NCBI GenBank assembly: GCA_023459875.1
Contig: JAEWRY010000044.1
Location: 124,001-188,000, forward strand
Direction: 5' to 3'
Length of the DNA stretch: 64,000 nt
Source of the DNA: Bacillota bacterium
Lineage (GTDB): Bacteria; Bacillota; Clostridia; Oscillospirales; Oscillospiraceae
Positions 61,094 through 64,000 of the stretch are shown here, in pieces. Every line of letters starts with the position of its first letter. Within the stretch, counting starts at the first letter, position 1. Under the pieces are notes generated by a model, which searched no databases, was not told the DNA's origin, and saw nothing but the letters and a program-made list of their open reading frames with translations. Made by a program: the position numbers and the translations under genes.

Positions 61094-62161
61094 TTACCGA
61101 TAGATAAAAGGAAGCCCCCGGGCATACATGGGGTCAAGATCAAATACTGCCGCGTCTCCCGCAGAGCATTTTATGTTGGTCACATCCAAAACGGTCTCCA
61201 TTTTGCCGATGCGTCCAATGATACGCACACGTTGTCCGCCGATGCGAACCGCCATCCGCCGCTCCGTCCACCAGCGGTAAACCGCGTCCCAAAATCCGCC
61301 GCAGCGTGACCAGGCAATCCCCAGACCGTTCTGACTGCCCACCGGGATCACGGCAACCCGAGTCGGCTTGTGAAGGGTTATCTGCGTGTAGGTCCCCACG
61401 GTATGGCCTTTCGGAAGCCAGCGGATCTCTTCCAGACCCGCCTCGCCGTAGCCGACGCGTGTCAGTGCATCGTCCCTCTCCCGGTCGCCCCGGCCTACAA
61501 AAGCGGAGCCCACCATCACAGCATCCAGCGACGCTTCCGCCCTGTGCAGCAGCGCGTCAGTCCCCGAGGCGTGGACGATGCCGGTTTCAAAACCCGCCGC
61601 GCGGATGGATTCCAGCGCGGAAGAAAATTTTTGAAGCTGTGCCGTGACCGACTTTCTGTTCCTGCCCGACCGGTGAAGCTGGGTATACACTCCTGTGATT
61701 GCCACTTTGGGAAGGTAGCGGTACATGGAGAGGAATTTGTCCGGTTCATCCGCAAGGAAACCGCCAAACCCCATGCCGGTATCGATCTGCAGGTGTGCTT
61801 CCACTGCGGTGGCACGGTTTTCGGCCAGAGCGTTCAAAGCCACTCCGGTATCATAGGAGCCGATGGTGCATACCGCGTTTGAATCCACAAGCTGTTCAAG
61901 CTCCGCACAGTCGGTCGTGGAGCGGAGCATCAGTATCTCTTCCTCCACAAAACCTTTTCGCCGCAGGGCCTCCACGTCGTCTGGCTCTGAGACCGCAAAG
62001 CGTCCGATGCCGACCGAACGCAACAGGTCGGCCATTTCGGTAAGACCGGCGCCATAAGCGTCTCCGGTGAGAATCGCATAAATTTCGGCGGAGCCCGCTT
62101 TTCCTTTTATCACGTCCGCATTATGTTTGATCGCCTGTTGTTCTATAATCAGCCGCTTCAT
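61094..62161 (-). CDS. Alanine-racemase-like protein lacking the PLP lysine (apparent pseudoenzyme)
   Basis: A 355-aa protein with the overall order of PLP-dependent alanine racemase: barrel start with DAYGAG, HLQIDTGMGFGG, ITGVYTQL, IVHASGTDALL, then a C-terminal beta domain (VIPVGSQNGLG, IIGRIGKMETVLDVT). The catalytic residues are lost: AVVKADAYGHG reads AILTGDAYGAG (PLP-Lys to Thr), the YADG motif reads SQNG, and the CMDQ motif reads GKME. It is therefore unlikely to racemise alanine. It has its own promoter and a GGAGG ribosome binding site, and dtd follows. Function unknown; a sensor or altered enzyme is possible. Confidence 0.8.
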   Translation of the reverse strand: MKRLIIEQQAIKHNADVIKGKAGSAEIYAILTGDAYGAGLTEMADLLRSVGIGRFAVSEPDDVEALRRKGFVEEEILMLRSTTDCAELEQLVDSNAVCTIGSYDTGVALNALAENRATAVEAHLQIDTGMGFGGFLADEPDKFLSMYRYLPKVAITGVYTQLHRSGRNRKSVTAQLQKFSSALESIRAAGFETGIVHASGTDALLHRAEASLDAVMVGSAFVGRGDRERDDALTRVGYGEAGLEEIRWLPKGHTVGTYTQITLHKPTRVAVIPVGSQNGLGIAWSRCGGFWDAVYRWWTERRMAVRIGGQRVRIIGRIGKMETVLDVTNIKCSAGDAAVFDLDPMYARGLPFIYR

Positions 62162-62262
62162 GTGTTTTCGCCTCCTGATCGGGGGTTATGGGCCAGGGTG
62201 AAGTGTTTTTTTATTAAAAAACAACGTTTGCAGGGAATACACTCCTGCCCACACAATGGTTT

Positions 62263-62292
62263 ATTATACCACCAATCGAGCGCAGCAGTCAA
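62263..62292 (-). promoter_or_regulatory. Promoter of the racemase-like gene and dtd
   Basis: TTGACT, an 18-base spacer and a perfect TATAAT on the minus strand, giving a leader of about 95 bases. The leader contains a short inverted repeat of A/T tracts (62203-62222 region). Confidence 0.7.
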
Positions 62293-62329
62293 TGACAAGC
62301 ACGAAAGCTCCTTTCATCCCGGTTCTCCC

Positions 62330-62358
62330 TTGCCTTTTTTAATGAAAAATGATACAAT
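62330..62358 (+). promoter_or_regulatory. Promoter of miaB-mutS
   Basis: TTGCCT, a 17-base spacer and TACAAT, about 35 bases before the miaB start. Confidence 0.7.
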
Positions 62359-62392
62359 AATCTGAAAATCTATTTCCTGTGGAGGAATTATT

Positions 62393-63811
62393 TTGAATCG
62401 AGAGACCAGCCGGATTTCCCCTGAAGAAATACTGCGCCAGCGCTCTTTCTGCGCCGAGATCAAGGAAAAAAACGCCTCCTTGCCCGTATCGCCCCTCGCC
62501 TTCGTCGACACATACGGCTGTCAGCAGAACGAAGCCGATTCCGAGCGTATCCGCGGCTACCTGGCCGAAATGGGGTACGAGTTCACGGGCGACGAGCAGA
62601 ATGCTGCTGTTATTGTGATCAACACCTGCGCTGTCCGGGAACACGCAGAAAACCGGATTCTGGGCAATGTTGGTGCGCTTACCCATACCAAGCGGAAAAA
62701 TCCCAATCAGATTATCTGCCTGTGCGGATGCATGATACAGGAGCCCCACGTAGTGGACAAGGTCAAAAACTCCTTTCGCCATGTGGATCTGGTTTTTGGC
62801 CCCCAAGCCCTTTGGAGATTTCCTGAGCTGCTCTGGCGCCTGGAGAAGCGCAGGGGCCGAATTTTCGATATCACCGACGACCCCGGCTCCATTGCCGAAG
62901 GCATTCCCATCGTACGGCAAAACGGGATCAAGGCGTGGGTTTCGATCATGTACGGGTGCAATAATTTCTGCTCCTACTGCATTGTGCCCTATGTCCGGGG
63001 CAGAGAGCGCAGCAGGGACCCCGAGACCATTTTAAACGAGGTTCGCGAGCTTGTTGCATCCGGATATAGAGAAATAACCCTGCTGGGCCAGAACGTCAAC
63101 TCTTACGGCAGAGATTTGGACGGTGAAATTGATTTTGCCGGGCTGCTTCAAAGGATCGATGAAATTCCGGGTGAGTACCTCATCCGCTTTATGACGAGCC
63201 ACCCGAAGGATGCCTCTCTCCGGCTCTTTGATGCGATGGCCGCCTGCCGCCATGTGGCTCCCAGCCTCCACCTCCCCTTCCAGGCGGGCAACAACCGGGT
63301 GCTTGCCGCCATGAACCGGGGGTATACCCGCGAAGAGTATCTCTCCAAGGTGAAAGCCCTGAGGGAGCGGATCCCCGATATCGTGCTCACCTCGGATGTG
63401 ATTGTGGGTTTCCCCGGCGAAACAGATGAAGAATTTGAAGATACTCTATCTCTCGTGAACGAGGTGCGTTTTGACGCGCTTTTTACTTTTATTTACTCCC
63501 CGCGGGAGGGAACTCCCGCCGCGAAGCTCCCCGACCCCGCCTCAAGGGGGGAAAAAGCCGCTAATTTTGACCGGCTGGTGAATCTCCAAAACGAGATTTC
63601 TGCCGAGAGGCACAAGGCCTATGTGGGACACACCATTACCTGTCTGGTGGACGGACTCTCGGACGACCCCCGCAACAACCTGAACGCCCGTACGGAGGGC
63701 GGAAGGCTGGTCCACCTTACCGGGGACATTTCTCTTCTGGGGTGTTTCGTCAGGCTGAAAATCACCGACGCCTCCACCTGGGCGCTTTTTGGAACGCTGG
63801 CAGAAGAATAA
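62393..63811 (+). CDS. miaB: tRNA-2-methylthio-N6-dimethylallyladenosine synthase MiaB
   Basis: Adds the methylthio group to i6A37 in tRNAs reading UNN codons. The 472-aa methylthiotransferase has an N-terminal cluster domain (DTYGCQQNEADSE, NTCAVREHAENR, LCGCMIQ), the radical SAM motif YGCNNFCSYCIVPYVRG and a C-terminal TRAM domain (about 400-470). It starts at TTG 62393, seven bases after GGAGG. mutS begins 13 bases downstream, the usual miaB-mutS order in Clostridia. Confidence 0.97.
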   Translation: MNRETSRISPEEILRQRSFCAEIKEKNASLPVSPLAFVDTYGCQQNEADSERIRGYLAEMGYEFTGDEQNAAVIVINTCAVREHAENRILGNVGALTHTKRKNPNQIICLCGCMIQEPHVVDKVKNSFRHVDLVFGPQALWRFPELLWRLEKRRGRIFDITDDPGSIAEGIPIVRQNGIKAWVSIMYGCNNFCSYCIVPYVRGRERSRDPETILNEVRELVASGYREITLLGQNVNSYGRDLDGEIDFAGLLQRIDEIPGEYLIRFMTSHPKDASLRLFDAMAACRHVAPSLHLPFQAGNNRVLAAMNRGYTREEYLSKVKALRERIPDIVLTSDVIVGFPGETDEEFEDTLSLVNEVRFDALFTFIYSPREGTPAAKLPDPASRGEKAANFDRLVNLQNEISAERHKAYVGHTITCLVDGLSDDPRNNLNARTEGGRLVHLTGDISLLGCFVRLKITDASTWALFGTLAEE

Positions 63812-63824
63812 AGGAGGTCCCGTC

Positions 63825-64000
63825 ATGGCAGAAGCAACGCCCATGATGAAGCAATATCTGGATATCAAAGAACGCTACCCGGACTGTCTCCTTTTCTTCC
63901 GCCTGGGAGATTTCTACGAGATGTTTCAGGAAGACGCGAAGCTTGCCTCCAAAGAACTCGACCTCACGCTTACCACCAGAGACCGGGGCAAACCGGAGGA
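63825..64000 (+). CDS. mutS: DNA mismatch repair protein MutS, N-terminus (cut by window edge)
   Basis: The first 58 codons of MutS, the mismatch-recognition ATPase. The N-terminal segment MMKQYLDIKERYPDCLLFFR and then LGDFYEMFQEDAK is highly characteristic; the conserved Phe-x-Glu for mismatch insertion would be in this domain. GGAGG lies 6 bases before the ATG. The remainder is beyond base 64000. Confidence 0.95.
   Translation, partial: MAEATPMMKQYLDIKERYPDCLLFFRLGDFYEMFQEDAKLASKELDLTLTTRDRGKPE

Overview
This 64 kb window looks like chromosomal backbone DNA from a spore-forming, GC-rich member of the Clostridia, most plausibly Oscillospiraceae (the Flavonifractor, Intestinimonas or Oscillibacter neighbourhood). 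The reasons are sporulation genes (germination protease gpr, yabP, yabQ), Firmicutes-type genes (ZapA, the DnaD/DnaI-like helicase-loading pair, long-form HPF, HemZ, LexA), strong AGGAGG-type ribosome binding sites, frequent GTG/TTG starts and high GC. The genus is an inference. I see no rRNA, tRNA, CRISPR array, transposase or prophage.

Layout: 1-5.2 kb is a forward glycolysis/proline unit (tpiA end, gpmI, eno, proB, proA). At 5.4-6.5 kb are queH and a CBS-pair protein. 6.5-15.5 kb is a reverse cell-shape/division run (zapA, U32 peptidase, dut, maf, mreC, mreD, PBP2, GH13 glycosidase) without mreB or minCD. 15.7-17.7 kb holds a forward DnaD/DnaC-like pair followed by a dense cluster of six inverted repeats. 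17.9-23.7 kb is the most unusual locus: a reverse operon of a 62-aa protein, a D-aspartate-ligase-like ATP-grasp enzyme, an aspartate-racemase-like protein, a single polypeptide fusing a complete MurE-like ligase to a complete ArgB-like kinase, and an M16 peptidase. 23.8-32.5 kb is reverse: recJ, RelA/SpoT, an LTA-synthase-like sulfatase, glycyl-tRNA synthetase and gpr.

32.7-39.3 kb is forward: rpsT, an AI-2E-type membrane protein, and a two-component system flanked by two HtrA proteases. 39.4-41.7 kb has an ECF-type S component, birA and bioY, with a convincing BirA operator. 41.8-50.8 kb is a long forward series (yabP, yabQ, divIC-like, S1 protein, hpf, a GlmU-like nucleotidyltransferase, DppA, a NYN/OST-HTH protein, a protein with two OB-fold-like halves, a protein mannosyltransferase, a PHP phosphatase, rpiB). 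50.9-55.0 kb is a MarR-controlled heterodimeric ABC exporter. 55.2-56.5 kb is lexA-ogt-small membrane protein. 56.6-62.2 kb is reverse (an alanine-racemase-like protein lacking the PLP lysine, dtd, a metallo-beta-lactamase-fold hydrolase, hemZ, a uridine-kinase-like enzyme, Mrp). 62.4-64 kb is forward miaB and the start of mutS.

A recurring theme is the cell envelope and D-amino acids: PBP2/MreCD, the D-Asp ligase/racemase/MurE-ArgB locus, DppA, Dtd and the racemase-like protein. The best candidate for an undescribed system is the 19.2-23.7 kb locus, followed by the apparent racemase pseudoenzyme at 61.1-62.2 kb. All family assignments were made by eye from motifs and remembered family sequences; no database search or alignment was run.
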